Below, in pieces: positions 9,276-18,212 of a DNA stretch of 64,000 nucleotides. Within the stretch, counting starts at the first letter, position 1, and each line of letters opens with the position of its first letter. The notes beneath the pieces are model-generated. The model saw only the letters and a list, made by a program, of their open reading frames with translations. It did not search any database and was not told the origin of the DNA. This stretch comes from Rhodoblastus acidophilus. Lineage in GTDB: Bacteria; Pseudomonadota; Alphaproteobacteria; Rhizobiales; Beijerinckiaceae. Both the position numbers and the translations under genes were made by a program. The stretch is from NCBI RefSeq assembly GCF_900187365.1, contig NZ_FYDG01000001.1, forward strand, positions 62,001 to 126,000. Reading direction: 5' to 3'.

Positions 9276-10660
9276 AGAAAGCCCAGATAGGTCTGATATT
9301 CGACGTCGGTGACGCGGCGGCGCAATTCTTCCATCTCCTGCCGCTTCACCGCCCCAAACGCGCGCATAAACGCCTCGCCGAAATATTTGCGCAGGATCTT
9401 GCCCTGCTCGAACGCCTCGACCGCCGTTTCAAATGTGGTCGGCAGCGGCAGCGCGGCGGCGCCGTCGGCATAGCCGTTGCCGGCGACCGGCGCGGGCGGA
9501 TTCGCCTTGGTTTCGATGCCGTGCAGCGCGCCCGCGAGAATCGCCGCGAGAACCAGATAGGGATTGGCGTCGGCGCCGGCGACGCGATGCTCGAAGCGGC
9601 GCGCCTTCGGCCCGCTGGCGGGGATGCGCAGCGCCGAGGTGCGATTCTCATAGGCCCAGGAGGCCGCGACCGGCGCGTGCTGGCCCGGCAGCAGGCGACG
9701 ATAGGAATTGAGATTCGGCGCCAGCATCAGCATGGCCTCGGGCATGGTCTCGATCATGCCCGCGATGGCGTGGCGCAGCAGGTCGGTCCCGGCGTCGCCG
9801 CCGTCGTCGAACACGTTGCGGCCGTCCTTGTCGAGCAGGCTGCAATGCACATGCAGGCCGCTGCCGGCGGAATCGCCATACGGCTTGGCCATGAACGTGC
9901 CGTGCAAATCATGGGCGCGGGCGACGCCGCGCACGAGGCGGCGCAACATCACCGCATGGTCGCCAGCGATCAAGGGATCGGCGACATGCAGCAGGTTGAC
10001 CTCGAACTGGCCGCGTCCGTTCTCGACGCTGATCGCCTCGCTCGGCAGGTTCTGCGCGGCGCAGGCGTCGCGAATCGCGGTGAGCACGACGTCGAATTCA
10101 TCGAGTTCGTCGAGCGCATACACGCGGGGCGCGTCGAGCGCATAGCCGGATTTTGGCGCGGCGGGGGGGCGCGGCTGGCCGCCGCCGGCGCTGTCGCCGG
10201 CCATCAGATAAAATTCCAGCTCGCTCGCCACCACCGGGGTCAGGCCGAGCGCGTGAAAACGCTTCACGATGGCGGCCAGCGCCTGGCGCGGATCGCAAGA
10301 GAACGGCGTGCCGTCGAGATTCTGCATCATGGTGAGCAGTTGCAGGCGCGGCCTCGGGCTCCAGGGCACGGGAACCAGACCTTCGCCGCAGGGCTTGCAA
10401 GAACCGTCGCCGTCGCCCGACTCCCAGACGAGGCCGTTGTCGTGGGCGTCATGGCCCCATATGTCCAGGCACAACACCGAGCGCGGCATTTTCAGCCCGT
10501 CCGAGAAAATCTTGCCGAGCGCCTCGCGCGGGATGCGCTTGCCGCGCAAAATGCCGTTGAGGTCGCAGGCGAGCAGATCGATTTCGGCCGCTTGCGGATG
10601 GCGGTCGAGCTCCCGAAGGGCGCTTTCCAGCGTCAGGGGGGCGGACGGGGACTGGGACAT
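9272..10660 (-). CDS. Glutamine synthetase-like gamma-glutamyl-amine ligase (PuuA type)
   Basis: A 462-residue GS-fold enzyme. Starting at the ATG at 10658-10660 gives an AGAGAGG ribosome site; the frame is open 26 codons further but with no sign of conservation. Landmarks are the N-terminal LLACDLNGILRGKRIPRE, the metal site SELEFYL, ENGRGQFEVNL and GSGLHVHCSLLD. The lack of a GlnA adenylylation loop and the catabolic context point to gamma-glutamylation of putrescine or a related amine by ATP and glutamate rather than ammonia assimilation. It is first in a two-gene operon with the amidotransferase. A TTTGATCACA site lies 130 bases upstream, facing the divergent GntR gene. Confidence 0.82.
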   Translation of the reverse strand: MSQSPSAPLTLESALRELDRHPQAAEIDLLACDLNGILRGKRIPREALGKIFSDGLKMPRSVLCLDIWGHDAHDNGLVWESGDGDGSCKPCGEGLVPVPWSPRPRLQLLTMMQNLDGTPFSCDPRQALAAIVKRFHALGLTPVVASELEFYLMAGDSAGGGQPRPPAAPKSGYALDAPRVYALDELDEFDVVLTAIRDACAAQNLPSEAISVENGRGQFEVNLLHVADPLIAGDHAVMLRRLVRGVARAHDLHGTFMAKPYGDSAGSGLHVHCSLLDKDGRNVFDDGGDAGTDLLRHAIAGMIETMPEAMLMLAPNLNSYRRLLPGQHAPVAASWAYENRTSALRIPASGPKARRFEHRVAGADANPYLVLAAILAGALHGIETKANPPAPVAGNGYADGAAALPLPTTFETAVEAFEQGKILRKYFGEAFMRAFGAVKRQEMEELRRRVTDVEYQTYLGFL

Positions 10661-10790
10661 TCGGACCTCTCTCGCACGGCTTGCGGCGCACGCGCGCCAT
10701 CGGCGAGCCGATGGGCCGTTGGCAAGGGCTGGGGACACGGGGCTTGAGTCCAGCGCAATTTCGTGTTGCGTTGGTCAAGAACGAGATTAT

Positions 10791-10800
10791 TTTGATCACA
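10791..10800. promoter_or_regulatory. TGTGATCACA-like operator upstream of puuA-like gene
   Basis: TTTGATCACA differs by one base from the perfect palindrome found twice before the aldehyde dehydrogenase gene. It lies in the divergent gap between the ligase gene (start 10660) and the GntR gene (start 10941), so it could control either. Inferred as a binding site for the GntR/FCD protein. Confidence 0.45.
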
Positions 10801-10830
10801 TTCTTGCGGCAGCGTCAACGCTTCGACCTT

Positions 10831-10930
10831 CGCAAGCGCGCCCATGGCGCGAAAAGCATCAGAAAGCGCGCCCATGGCGCGAAAAACGTCAGGAACAGCG
10901 CCGATGGCGCGAAAAGCGTCACAAAGCGCA
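10831..10930. repeat. 30-bp tandem repeat upstream of gntR
   Basis: Three units with an exact 30-base period (10831-10860, 10861-10890, 10891-10920) and a fourth partial one. Each contains an AAGCGCGCCCATGGCGCGAA-type core, itself a palindrome around CCATGG; the third unit has CGATGG instead. The array sits just 10-100 bases before the GntR start codon and so lies in its leader or promoter. It is not needed for coding. Confidence 0.85.
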
Positions 10931-10940
10931 AGGAGACGAC

Positions 10941-11654
10941 ATGGCCGCCGCAGCTTCGCTCAAACTGCCCGCGCTGGAAAGATTGCCCAAGGAAACAACC
11001 AACCAGTGGGTCTATCGCAGCCTGCGGCAGGCGGTGATGCTCGGTCTGGTGCCGCCCGGCCGTCCCGTCACCATCCGCGACGTCGCCAATATTCTGGAGG
11101 TCAGCACCACGCCGGTGCGCGAGGCGCTGCGCCGGCTGTCGTCGGAACAGGCGCTGGAGGAACTGGACAACCGCCGCATCCTCGTGCCCAACATGACGGC
11201 GGCGCGCTTCCGCGAATTGTGCGAACTGCGCATCGCGCTGGAATGTCACGCCGCCGAGCGCGCCATGCCCTATATGCACGGCGCCAAGCTGGACGAACTC
11301 GCGGCGATCGACAAGCGGCTCGACGACGCCAACGACGCCGGCGACCGCGAACGAATCATCGCGCTGAACCAACAGTTTCATCGCTTCATCTATGAGGCCA
11401 ACCCCCACCAGACGGTGATGCCGCTGGTGGAGAGCGTGTGGCTGCAACTCGGCCCCTTTGTGCGACTCGCCCTGTCGCGGCTCAAGGATTTTTATCAGGT
11501 CGACCGCCATTCCGAGGCGATGGCGGCGCTGCGGCGGCAGGATCCGCTCGGCCTGCGCATCGCCATGGAGGCCGACATTCGCGACGCCCTGACCCATGTC
11601 GGCACCAATGAATTGCTGAAGGCCTATGTCGAAAGCCCCGACAGCATCGCATGA
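10941..11654 (+). CDS. GntR-family regulator with FCD effector domain
   Basis: A 237-residue FadR/VanR-subfamily repressor. The N-terminal winged helix spans about residues 15-80 (TNQWVYRSLRQAVMLGLV, then STTPVREALRRLSSEQAL); the all-helical FCD domain with its metal-binding acidic and His residues (NQQFHRFIYEAN, DRHSEAMAALRR) fills the rest. The ATG at 10941 has an AGGAGA ribosome site; the frame is open far upstream across the 30-bp tandem array, but that part is not protein-like. It lies between the PuuA-like/GATase operon and the aldehyde dehydrogenase-potFGHI operon. TGTGATCACA palindromes beside both suit a regulator of this subfamily, so it probably controls diamine catabolism. Confidence 0.88.
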   Translation: MAAAASLKLPALERLPKETTNQWVYRSLRQAVMLGLVPPGRPVTIRDVANILEVSTTPVREALRRLSSEQALEELDNRRILVPNMTAARFRELCELRIALECHAAERAMPYMHGAKLDELAAIDKRLDDANDAGDRERIIALNQQFHRFIYEANPHQTVMPLVESVWLQLGPFVRLALSRLKDFYQVDRHSEAMAALRRQDPLGLRIAMEADIRDALTHVGTNELLKAYVESPDSIA

Positions 11655-11767
11655 ACCGCGCGCCCGCTGATTGAAGTTTGTGCGGGCGTTGCTGAAATTT
11701 GCGTCAAGACGATGACGATTCGGACGGCCTGACGCAAGGCCAGCGTCAGAGGCGCCGGCGCCACCCC

Positions 11768-11792
11768 CAGGAGAATCCGCACTATTCTCCTG
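11768..11792 (+). terminator. Hairpin downstream of gntR
   Basis: CAGGAGAAT (11768-11776) pairs perfectly with ATTCTCCTG (11784-11792) around a 7-base loop, about 115 bases after the gntR stop. No U-run follows, so it could be a weak terminator or a structured leader of the next operon. The stem contains AGGAG, a ribosome-site-like sequence. Confidence 0.35.
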
Positions 11793-11889
11793 AAATCACG
11801 AAAGAATCGCAGCATCAGCGCCCGATGCGGCGCGGCGCCCGGCGCCAGGGCGCGCGGCCTCGGCCCGCCGGTTGACAGCCCTTCGGCCG

Positions 11890-11918
11890 TGTGATCACAT
11901 TTCGGTAATGTGATCACA
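11890..11918. promoter_or_regulatory. Tandem perfect TGTGATCACA operators
   Basis: Two identical 10-base palindromes TGTGATCACA lie at 11890-11899 and 11909-11918, centres 19 bases apart, ending 14 bases before the aldehyde dehydrogenase ATG and touching its ribosome site (AGGAGGGAG). Paired palindromes about two helical turns apart are typical of cooperative repressor sites, and this position would block transcription or translation start. The likely binder is the adjacent GntR/FCD protein. Confidence 0.7.
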
Positions 11919-11932
11919 AAAGGAGGGAGATC

Positions 11933-13432
11933 ATGCCGCCTTTTCTCAGCCGCGCCGAAGTGGTCGAAAAAGCCGCCGCGCTCAAATTTCCCAGCCTCGC
12001 CGTGATCGACGGCGCGCATGTCAATGCCGCCGACGGCGCGACGATGGATTGCGTCAGCCCGGTCGATGGCGCGAAGCTGGCGGAGATCGCCGCCTGCGGC
12101 GCCGCCGACATCGACCGCGCCGTGGCCGCCGCCCACCGCGCCTTCGAGGACGGCCGCTGGCGCGCCCTGCCCCCGGCGCATCGCAAGCAGACCCTGCTGC
12201 GCTTCGCCGACCTGATCGAGCAGAACGAGCATGAACTGGCGCTGCTCGAAACGCTCGACATGGGCAAGCCGATTTCCGACGCGCTCGCCATCGACGTCGG
12301 CGCCACCGCGCGCTGCCTGCGCTGGTACGCCGAGGCGATCGACAAGGTTTACGGCGAGGTGGCGCCGACCGCCGCCAACGTGCTCGCCACCGTCACGCGC
12401 GAACCGCTCGGCGTGGTCGCGGTGGTGACGCCGTGGAACTTCCCGATGATCATGGCGGCGTGGAAGATCGCCCCCGCGCTCGCAAGCGGCAACAGCGTGA
12501 TCCTGAAACCGGCCGAGCAAAGCTCGCTCACCGCTTTGCGCCTTGGCGAACTGGCGCTGGAGGCGGGCCTGCCGGCGGGCGTGCTCAACGTCACGCCGGG
12601 CGTCGGCCAGGTCGCCGGCGCCGCGCTCGGGATGCACAAGAATGTGGACGGCGTGTTCTTCACCGGCTCCACCGAAGTCGGCAAACTGTTCCTGACCTAT
12701 TCCGGCGCCTCCAACATGAAGCGCGTCGGGCTGGAATGCGGCGGCAAGAGCGGCCACATTATCCTCGCCTCCTGCCGCCAGCTCGACCGCGCGGCGGCGG
12801 CGGCGGCGGGCGCCATTTTCTTCAACCAGGGCGAAATGTGCACGGCGGGATCACGGCTGATCGTCGAGCGCGGCGTGCATGACCAGGTGGTCGAGCGGCT
12901 GGTCGCCCTGGCGCGGGACTATCAGCCCGGCGACCCGCTCGATCCGGCGACGCGCATGGGCGCACTGGTGGAGGAAAACCATCTCGCCCGCGTGCTGAAC
13001 TATGTCGAGATCGGCCGCTCCGAGGGGGCGACTTTGCTGACCGGCGGCGCGCGCGCAAGACAGGAAACCGGCGGCGCCTATATGACGCCCGCCATTTTCG
13101 ACGGCGTCTCCAATTCCATGCGCATCGCCCGCGAAGAGATTTTCGGCCCGGTGCTGTCGATCATCACGGTGGACAGCCCGGCGGAGGCGGCGGCCGTCGC
13201 CAACGACAGCGATTTCGGCCTCGCTGCGGGCGTGTGGAGCGACGACGTGCGCGAACTGCACACCACCGCGGCAAAGCTGCGGGCCGGCATGATCTACGCC
13301 AATTGCTACGACGCCGACGACATGACGGTGCCGTTCGGCGGTTTCAAACAATCCGGCATCGGCCGCGACAAGTCGCTGCACGCGCTGGAAAAATACACCG
13401 AGCTGAAGACAACCTGGCTGCGCGTCTCCTGA
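11933..13432 (+). CDS. Aldehyde dehydrogenase (PuuC-like, gamma-glutamyl-aminobutyraldehyde type)
   Basis: A 499-residue NAD(P)-dependent aldehyde dehydrogenase. TPWNFPMIMAAWKIAPAL (166-183) is the cofactor and catalytic Asn region; the general base is Glu268 in GLECGGKSGH, the nucleophile Cys303 in NQGEMCTAGSR. The C-terminal PFGGFKQSGIGRDKS segment is complete. The ECGGKS and NQGE-C forms are seen in PuuC and other amino-aldehyde dehydrogenases. It starts the operon with the aminotransferase and putrescine importer and has a strong AGGAGGGAG ribosome site overlapping tandem operators. It would oxidise the aldehyde left after removal of one amino group from a diamine, giving GABA or its glutamyl form. 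Confidence 0.88.
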   Translation: MPPFLSRAEVVEKAAALKFPSLAVIDGAHVNAADGATMDCVSPVDGAKLAEIAACGAADIDRAVAAAHRAFEDGRWRALPPAHRKQTLLRFADLIEQNEHELALLETLDMGKPISDALAIDVGATARCLRWYAEAIDKVYGEVAPTAANVLATVTREPLGVVAVVTPWNFPMIMAAWKIAPALASGNSVILKPAEQSSLTALRLGELALEAGLPAGVLNVTPGVGQVAGAALGMHKNVDGVFFTGSTEVGKLFLTYSGASNMKRVGLECGGKSGHIILASCRQLDRAAAAAAGAIFFNQGEMCTAGSRLIVERGVHDQVVERLVALARDYQPGDPLDPATRMGALVEENHLARVLNYVEIGRSEGATLLTGGARARQETGGAYMTPAIFDGVSNSMRIAREEIFGPVLSIITVDSPAEAAAVANDSDFGLAAGVWSDDVRELHTTAAKLRAGMIYANCYDADDMTVPFGGFKQSGIGRDKSLHALEKYTELKTTWLRVS

Positions 13433-13457
13433 CGCGCGCGAACATAAGGTGAGGACG

Positions 13458-14843
13458 ATGAATCACATCGACAAGGGCGCTCCCAACAGTCAGGCCATCT
13501 GGCAGGACCTCGACCGGCGCCATCATCTGCATCCGTTCACGGACACCAAGGCGCTCAACGCCAAGGGCGCGCGCATCATCACGCGCGGCGAGGGCTGCCA
13601 CATCGTGGACGCCGAAGGCAAGAAGCTGCTCGACGGCATGGCCGGCCTGTGGTGCGTCAACCTGGGCTATAACCGCAAGGAGCTGGTCGAGGCCGCCGCC
13701 AACCAACTGAGCGCGCTGCCCTATTACAACAACTTCTTCAGCACCGCGAACACGCCCAGCGTCGAGCTGGCGGCGCGGATCGCGGAGGTGACGCCCGAGG
13801 GCCTCGACCACATCTTCTTCGCCAATTCCGGCTCGGAGGCCATCGACACCGCCATGCGCATGGCGCGGTTCTTCTGGCAGGCGGCGGGCAAGCCGGAAAA
13901 GACCTGGCTGATCGCGCGCGACAATTCCTATCACGGCTCGACCATCGCCGGGACTTCGCTTGGCGGCCAGAAGGAAATGCGCAAGCAGGGCGGCCCGCTG
14001 CTCGGCGACATCGCCCATGTGCCGCAGCCCTATTGGTACGGCGAGGGCGACGGCATGAGCGAGGACGAGTTCGGCCTCGCCCGGGCGCGGCTGATCGAAG
14101 AAAAGATCCTGGAGCTTGGGCCGGACCGCGTCGCCGCCGTGTTCGGCGAGCCGATCCAGGGCGCCGGCGGCGTGATCGTGCCGCCCAAAACCTACTGGCC
14201 GGAAGTCGAGCGCATCTGCCGCAAATATGACGTGCTGCTGGTGGCCGACGAAGTGATCTGCGGCTTCGGCCGCACCGGCTCGTGGTTCGGCTGCCAGACT
14301 TTTGGGTTCACGCCCGACATGATGACCATGGCCAAGGGCATGTCGTCCGGCTACCTGCCGATTTCCGCCGTGGCCGTCGGCACTCGGGTCGCCGACATGC
14401 TGATCGAGAACGGCGGCGAATTCTACCACGGCTTCACCTATTCCGGTCATCCGGCCTCGGCGGCGGTGGCGGTGGCGACGCTCGACATCATGCAGAATGA
14501 AAAACTGGTGGAGCGCGTGCGCGACGACATCGGGCCGTACTTCCAGAACGGCCTGCGCACGCTGCTCGATCATCCGCTGGTCGGGCGTATCGACGGCGTC
14601 GGCCTGATCGCCGGCATCGCGCTGGTGAAGAGCAAGGCGCCCAAAACCTTCTTCGACAGCGCCGCCAAGGCCGGCATGCGCGTGCGCGATCATTCCATCG
14701 CCAATGGCTTCATGATGCGCGCGGTCGGCGACCGCATGGCGCTGTCGCCGCCGCTGGTCATTTCGCATGAGGAAGTGGACGACCTCGTGCGCATCGTGCG
14801 CCAGGCGCTCGATCTCACGCTCGCCGAAATCGGCGGGGTCTGA
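13458..14843 (+). CDS. spuC: Class III diamine aminotransferase (putrescine-pyruvate type)
   Basis: A 461-residue class III PLP aminotransferase starting at the ATG at 13458 with an AAGGTGAGG ribosome site. It has the long N-terminus of the omega-amine:pyruvate transaminases (LDRRHHLHPFTD, residues 18-29), FANSGSEAIDTAMRMAR (121-137), SYHGSTIAGTSLGG (157-170), DEVICGFGRTGSWFG (264-278) and PLP lysine Lys293 in TMAKGMSSGYLPIS. These features match SpuC, which transaminates putrescine and cadaverine to pyruvate, producing alanine. It lies 25 bases after the aldehyde dehydrogenase and before the putrescine importer. Alanine production explains the alr-dadA pair nearby. Substrate range is inferred. 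Confidence 0.85.
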   Translation: MNHIDKGAPNSQAIWQDLDRRHHLHPFTDTKALNAKGARIITRGEGCHIVDAEGKKLLDGMAGLWCVNLGYNRKELVEAAANQLSALPYYNNFFSTANTPSVELAARIAEVTPEGLDHIFFANSGSEAIDTAMRMARFFWQAAGKPEKTWLIARDNSYHGSTIAGTSLGGQKEMRKQGGPLLGDIAHVPQPYWYGEGDGMSEDEFGLARARLIEEKILELGPDRVAAVFGEPIQGAGGVIVPPKTYWPEVERICRKYDVLLVADEVICGFGRTGSWFGCQTFGFTPDMMTMAKGMSSGYLPISAVAVGTRVADMLIENGGEFYHGFTYSGHPASAAVAVATLDIMQNEKLVERVRDDIGPYFQNGLRTLLDHPLVGRIDGVGLIAGIALVKSKAPKTFFDSAAKAGMRVRDHSIANGFMMRAVGDRMALSPPLVISHEEVDDLVRIVRQALDLTLAEIGGV

Positions 14844-15003
14844 CGCGGCTTCACGCCATCCACAGGCGCGCGGGCCGGTTTGCCGGCCTGCGACCACAAA
14901 GCCAAAAAATCGCGCTCGCGGCACGGTCGGCTATCCCTTAAGTTGGGAGCTGAAACGGAGGCGTTCGCCGGAATCATTCCAGAAGATGAAACGAGGTCGG
15001 ATC

Positions 15004-16107
15004 ATGAAATCGAACACATTCCGCCAGATGCTTCTTGCCGGCGCCGCCCTGCTGATCGGCGCTGCGCCGGTCGCGGCCGCCGACACGACGCTGAACATCT
15101 ATAACTGGAACGACTATATCGCGCCCGACACCGTGCCCGCTTTTGAAAAGGCGACGGGCATCAAGGTCACCTACGATCTTTACGACGCCAATGAGACGCT
15201 GGAAGGCAAGCTGTCCGCCGGCGGCTCCGGCTATGACATCGTGGTGCCGACGCTGATTCCCTTCGCGGCGCGCCAGATCAAGGGCGGATTTTACCAGAAG
15301 CTCGACAAGTCCAAGCTGAAGAACTACGCCCATCTCGACAAGAACCTGCTGGCGCGCATGGCGACGCAGGACGAGGGCAATTCCTATCTCGTGCCGTGGA
15401 TGTCGGGCACGGTGGTGATGGCCTACAACGTGGACATGATCAAGAAGATCATGCCCGACGCGCCCGTCGACAGCCTGAAGATGCTGTTCGATCCGGCGGT
15501 GGCCGCCAAATTCAAGGGCTGCGGCATTTCCATCATGGATTCGCCGACCGAGGTGTTCCCGCCCGCCCTGATCTCGCTCGGCCTCAACCCCGATTCCAAG
15601 AAGCCCGAGGATCTGAAGAAGGCGGCGGCCTTGCTGATGAAGACGCGCCCGTCGGTGCGCCGCTATGACAGCGCCGAATATATCAACGCGCTGGCCAATG
15701 GCGACATCTGCATCGCCTGGGGCTATTCGTCGGACATGCAGGTGGCCAAGCACCGCGCGCAGGAGGCCGGCAAGGGCGTCGCCATCAATGTCGTCATCCC
15801 GAAGGAAGGCGCGCAACGCTACATCGACGTGCTGGCGATTCCGAAGGACGCGCCGCACGCCGAGGCCGCGCTGAAATTCATCGATTTCGTGATGCAGCCC
15901 GAGGAAATCGCCAAGACCTCCTCGAAAATCTACGTGATGAGCGGCAACGCCGACGCCAAGCCGTTCGTCGCGCCGGAAGTCGCGTCCGATCCCACCATCT
16001 TCCCGCCGCCGGAAGTGGAAAAGACCATTTACACCATCACCGGTTCGGACGCCGCCACCGACCGACTGCGCACCCGACTGTGGACGGAAATCAAGACCGG
16101 CCATTGA
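15004..16107 (+). CDS. potF: Putrescine/spermidine-binding periplasmic protein
   Basis: A 367-residue solute-binding protein. Residues 1-26 are a signal peptide (KSNTFRQMLLAGAALLIGAA, cut after PVAAA). The mature start TTLNIYNWNDYIAPDTVPAFEKATGIKV is the PotF/PotD signature, with the polyamine-binding aromatic and acidic residues of the NWNDYI segment. It is the receptor of the ABC importer encoded by the next three genes. A 160-base gap before it could hold an internal promoter, and an intrinsic terminator after it probably raises its level above the membrane parts. Putrescine rather than spermidine preference is inferred from the catabolic genes. Confidence 0.92.
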   Translation: MKSNTFRQMLLAGAALLIGAAPVAAADTTLNIYNWNDYIAPDTVPAFEKATGIKVTYDLYDANETLEGKLSAGGSGYDIVVPTLIPFAARQIKGGFYQKLDKSKLKNYAHLDKNLLARMATQDEGNSYLVPWMSGTVVMAYNVDMIKKIMPDAPVDSLKMLFDPAVAAKFKGCGISIMDSPTEVFPPALISLGLNPDSKKPEDLKKAAALLMKTRPSVRRYDSAEYINALANGDICIAWGYSSDMQVAKHRAQEAGKGVAINVVIPKEGAQRYIDVLAIPKDAPHAEAALKFIDFVMQPEEIAKTSSKIYVMSGNADAKPFVAPEVASDPTIFPPPEVEKTIYTITGSDAATDRLRTRLWTEIKTGH

Positions 16108-16114
16108 GGTTCCG

Positions 16115-16139
16115 GGGCTGCGCCCGCGCGGCCCTTTTT
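16115..16139 (+). terminator. Intrinsic terminator between potF and potG
   Basis: GGGCTGC (16115-16121) pairs with GCGGCCC (16128-16134, one G-U pair) and is followed directly by five T residues. It lies 8 bases after the potF stop. Partial read-through would keep the binding protein in excess over the transporter subunits, a common pattern in ABC importer operons. Confidence 0.7.
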
Positions 16140-16167
16140 CTTCCCCGATCTTAGACGAGGCTTAATC

Positions 16168-17301
16168 GTGAACGTGTTGTTGCGTGAAGACGGTCTGCAG
16201 CCCTGGGCCGACAAGAAAGTGGCGCCGCAACTGTGCATAAGGAACGTCGTCAAGACGTTCGACGGCTTCACCGCCGTCAACGACGTCAGCCTCGACATCT
16301 ATCGCGGCGAATTTTTCTCGCTGCTCGGCGGCTCCGGTTGCGGCAAGACCACGCTGCTGCGCATGTTGGCGGGCTTTGAGTTTCCCGACCGGGGCGGCAT
16401 TTCGGTCGACGGCCTCGATCTGCTGAAGCTGCAGCCCTACGAGCGCCCGCTCAACATGATGTTCCAGAACTACGCTTTGTTCCCGCACATGAACGTCGCG
16501 AAGAACATCGCTTTCGGCCTGCGCAACGAGGGGCTGGGTCCCGACGAAATCGAGAAGCGCGTCAAGAAATCGCTGGAGCTGGTGCAACTGGAGGCGTTCG
16601 CCGAGCGCAAGCCCAACCAGCTGTCCGGCGGCCAGCGCCAGCGCGTGGCGCTCGCCCGCGCCCTGGTCAAGCGCCCGACCGTGCTGCTGCTCGACGAGCC
16701 GCTGTCGGCGCTCGACAAGAAACTGCGCGAGGCCACCCAGTTCGAACTGATCAACATTCAGAAGCAGGTCGGCGTCACCTTCATCATGGTCACGCATGAC
16801 CAGGACGAAGCCATGGCCATGTCCACCCGCATCGCGGTGATGGACAAGGGCCGCGTGATCCAGGTCGGCGAGCCGCGCGAAATCTACGAATATCCGCGCT
16901 CCCGCTTCATCGCCACCTTCATCGGCTCGATCAACCTGTTGGAAGGGCCGGTGGTCGATTGCGGCGCCGACGGCTCGCGGGTCGATTGCGCGCAATGGGG
17001 CGGCCCGGTTCGCGTCGCGCAGGATTTGACCGCCCTGTCCGGCCACCACGTCGCCATCGGCGTGCGGCCCGAAAAGATCCGCCTGGCGCGGGCCGACGAG
17101 TTCGCCTTCACCGCCGACAATATTGCGGACGGCGTGGTGAAGGAGATCGCCTATCTCGGCGATTCCATGCTCTATCGCGTGCAATTGCCGAGCGGCCTGC
17201 TGGTCAAGGTCGCGGCGCAGAATCTCGGCGTGTGGTTCTCGGCGGACGAGCCGGTGCGCATCGGCTTCGACGCTTCCGCTGGCGTGGCGATCGACAAATG
17301 A
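16168..17301 (+). CDS. potG: Putrescine ABC transporter ATP-binding protein
   Basis: A 377-residue importer ATPase. Walker A is GGSGCGKTT (54-62), the signature LSGGQRQR (152-159), Walker B LLLLDEP (172-178), and the H-loop histidine is in IMVTHDQDEA. The C-terminal about 100 residues form the TOBE/OB regulatory domain (IGVRPEKIRLAR). It starts with GTG preceded by ACGAGG. The stop overlaps the start of potH as ATGA. It powers polyamine uptake with PotF, PotH and PotI. Confidence 0.93.
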   Translation: MNVLLREDGLQPWADKKVAPQLCIRNVVKTFDGFTAVNDVSLDIYRGEFFSLLGGSGCGKTTLLRMLAGFEFPDRGGISVDGLDLLKLQPYERPLNMMFQNYALFPHMNVAKNIAFGLRNEGLGPDEIEKRVKKSLELVQLEAFAERKPNQLSGGQRQRVALARALVKRPTVLLLDEPLSALDKKLREATQFELINIQKQVGVTFIMVTHDQDEAMAMSTRIAVMDKGRVIQVGEPREIYEYPRSRFIATFIGSINLLEGPVVDCGADGSRVDCAQWGGPVRVAQDLTALSGHHVAIGVRPEKIRLARADEFAFTADNIADGVVKEIAYLGDSMLYRVQLPSGLLVKVAAQNLGVWFSADEPVRIGFDASAGVAIDK

Positions 17302-18212
17302 GCGGCGAGCCGATTTTCTCCAACGCGCAGACGCGCAGTTTCGGCCGCTTTCTCACGGTCGCCATTCCCTACGCCTGGTTCATCACCTTCTTCCTGGCGC
17401 CGTTCCTGATCGTCGCCAAGATCAGCCTGTCCACGGCGGCGACGGCCATTCCGCCCTACGAGCCGCTGGTCGGCTGGGCCGATGACGGCGCGCTGGTGCT
17501 GACGCTGCACATCGCCAATTACAAGCTGATCTTCAGCGATTCCGTCTATCTGATCGCCTACGCCTCCTCGCTGCGCAATGCGGCGGTGACGGTGATCTTC
17601 ACCCTGCTGCTCGGCTATCCCCTGGCCTATTTCATCGCCTCGCGCAGCGCCAAATGGCGCGCGCCGCTGCTGATGCTGGTGATGATGCCGTTCTGGACCT
17701 CGTTCCTGATCCGCGTCTACGCCTGGATCGGCATCCTGAAGCCCAACGGCGTCATCAATTCGACGCTGATCTGGCTGGGCGTGATCGACAAGCCGCTGGA
17801 AATCCTCAATAACCAGTTCTCCGTCTATCTTGGCATGGTTTACGCCTACCTGCCGTTCATGGTGCTGCCGCTCTATTCGCATCTGGAAAAGATGGACTGG
17901 TCGCTGCTCGAAGCCGCCAACGATCTCGGCGCGCGGCCGGCGCGGGTGTTCCGCGAGGTGACGCTGCCGCTGTCGATGCCGGGCATTGTCGCGGGCAGCC
18001 TGCTGGTGTTCATCCCGGCGGTCGGCGAATATATCATCCCGACGCTGCTCGGCGGTCCCGACACGCTGACCATCGGCGCGGCGCTTTGGAACGAATTCTT
18101 CAGCAACCATGACTGGCCGGTGGCCTCGACGGTCGCGGTGGCGCTGGTGGTGCTGCTGGTCGGACCGCTCATGATCTTGCAACGTCAACAGGGCACGGGG
18201 GGGCATCCATGA
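17298..18212 (+). CDS. potH: Putrescine ABC transporter permease, first subunit
   Basis: A 304-residue inner-membrane permease with six predicted helices, the first at about residues 18-42. The coupling EAA loop is EAANDLGARPARVFREVTLPLS, recognised by the PotG ATPase. VYAWIGILKPNGVIN near the middle is typical of PotB/PotH. ATGA overlaps at both ends tie it to potG and potI. Confidence 0.92.
   Translation: MSGEPIFSNAQTRSFGRFLTVAIPYAWFITFFLAPFLIVAKISLSTAATAIPPYEPLVGWADDGALVLTLHIANYKLIFSDSVYLIAYASSLRNAAVTVIFTLLLGYPLAYFIASRSAKWRAPLLMLVMMPFWTSFLIRVYAWIGILKPNGVINSTLIWLGVIDKPLEILNNQFSVYLGMVYAYLPFMVLPLYSHLEKMDWSLLEAANDLGARPARVFREVTLPLSMPGIVAGSLLVFIPAVGEYIIPTLLGGPDTLTIGAALWNEFFSNHDWPVASTVAVALVVLLVGPLMILQRQQGTGGHP

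Noticed and set aside
10269-10940. N-terminal extension of the GntR regulator upstream of 10941
   Set aside because: It would run antisense through the ligase gene and across the 30-bp repeats; the AGGAGA site supports 10941.
14844-15003. A sigma-54 promoter (GG-N10-GC) upstream of potF
   Set aside because: CGGCACGGTCGGCTATC near 14920 looks similar, but the spacing between GG and GC is wrong.
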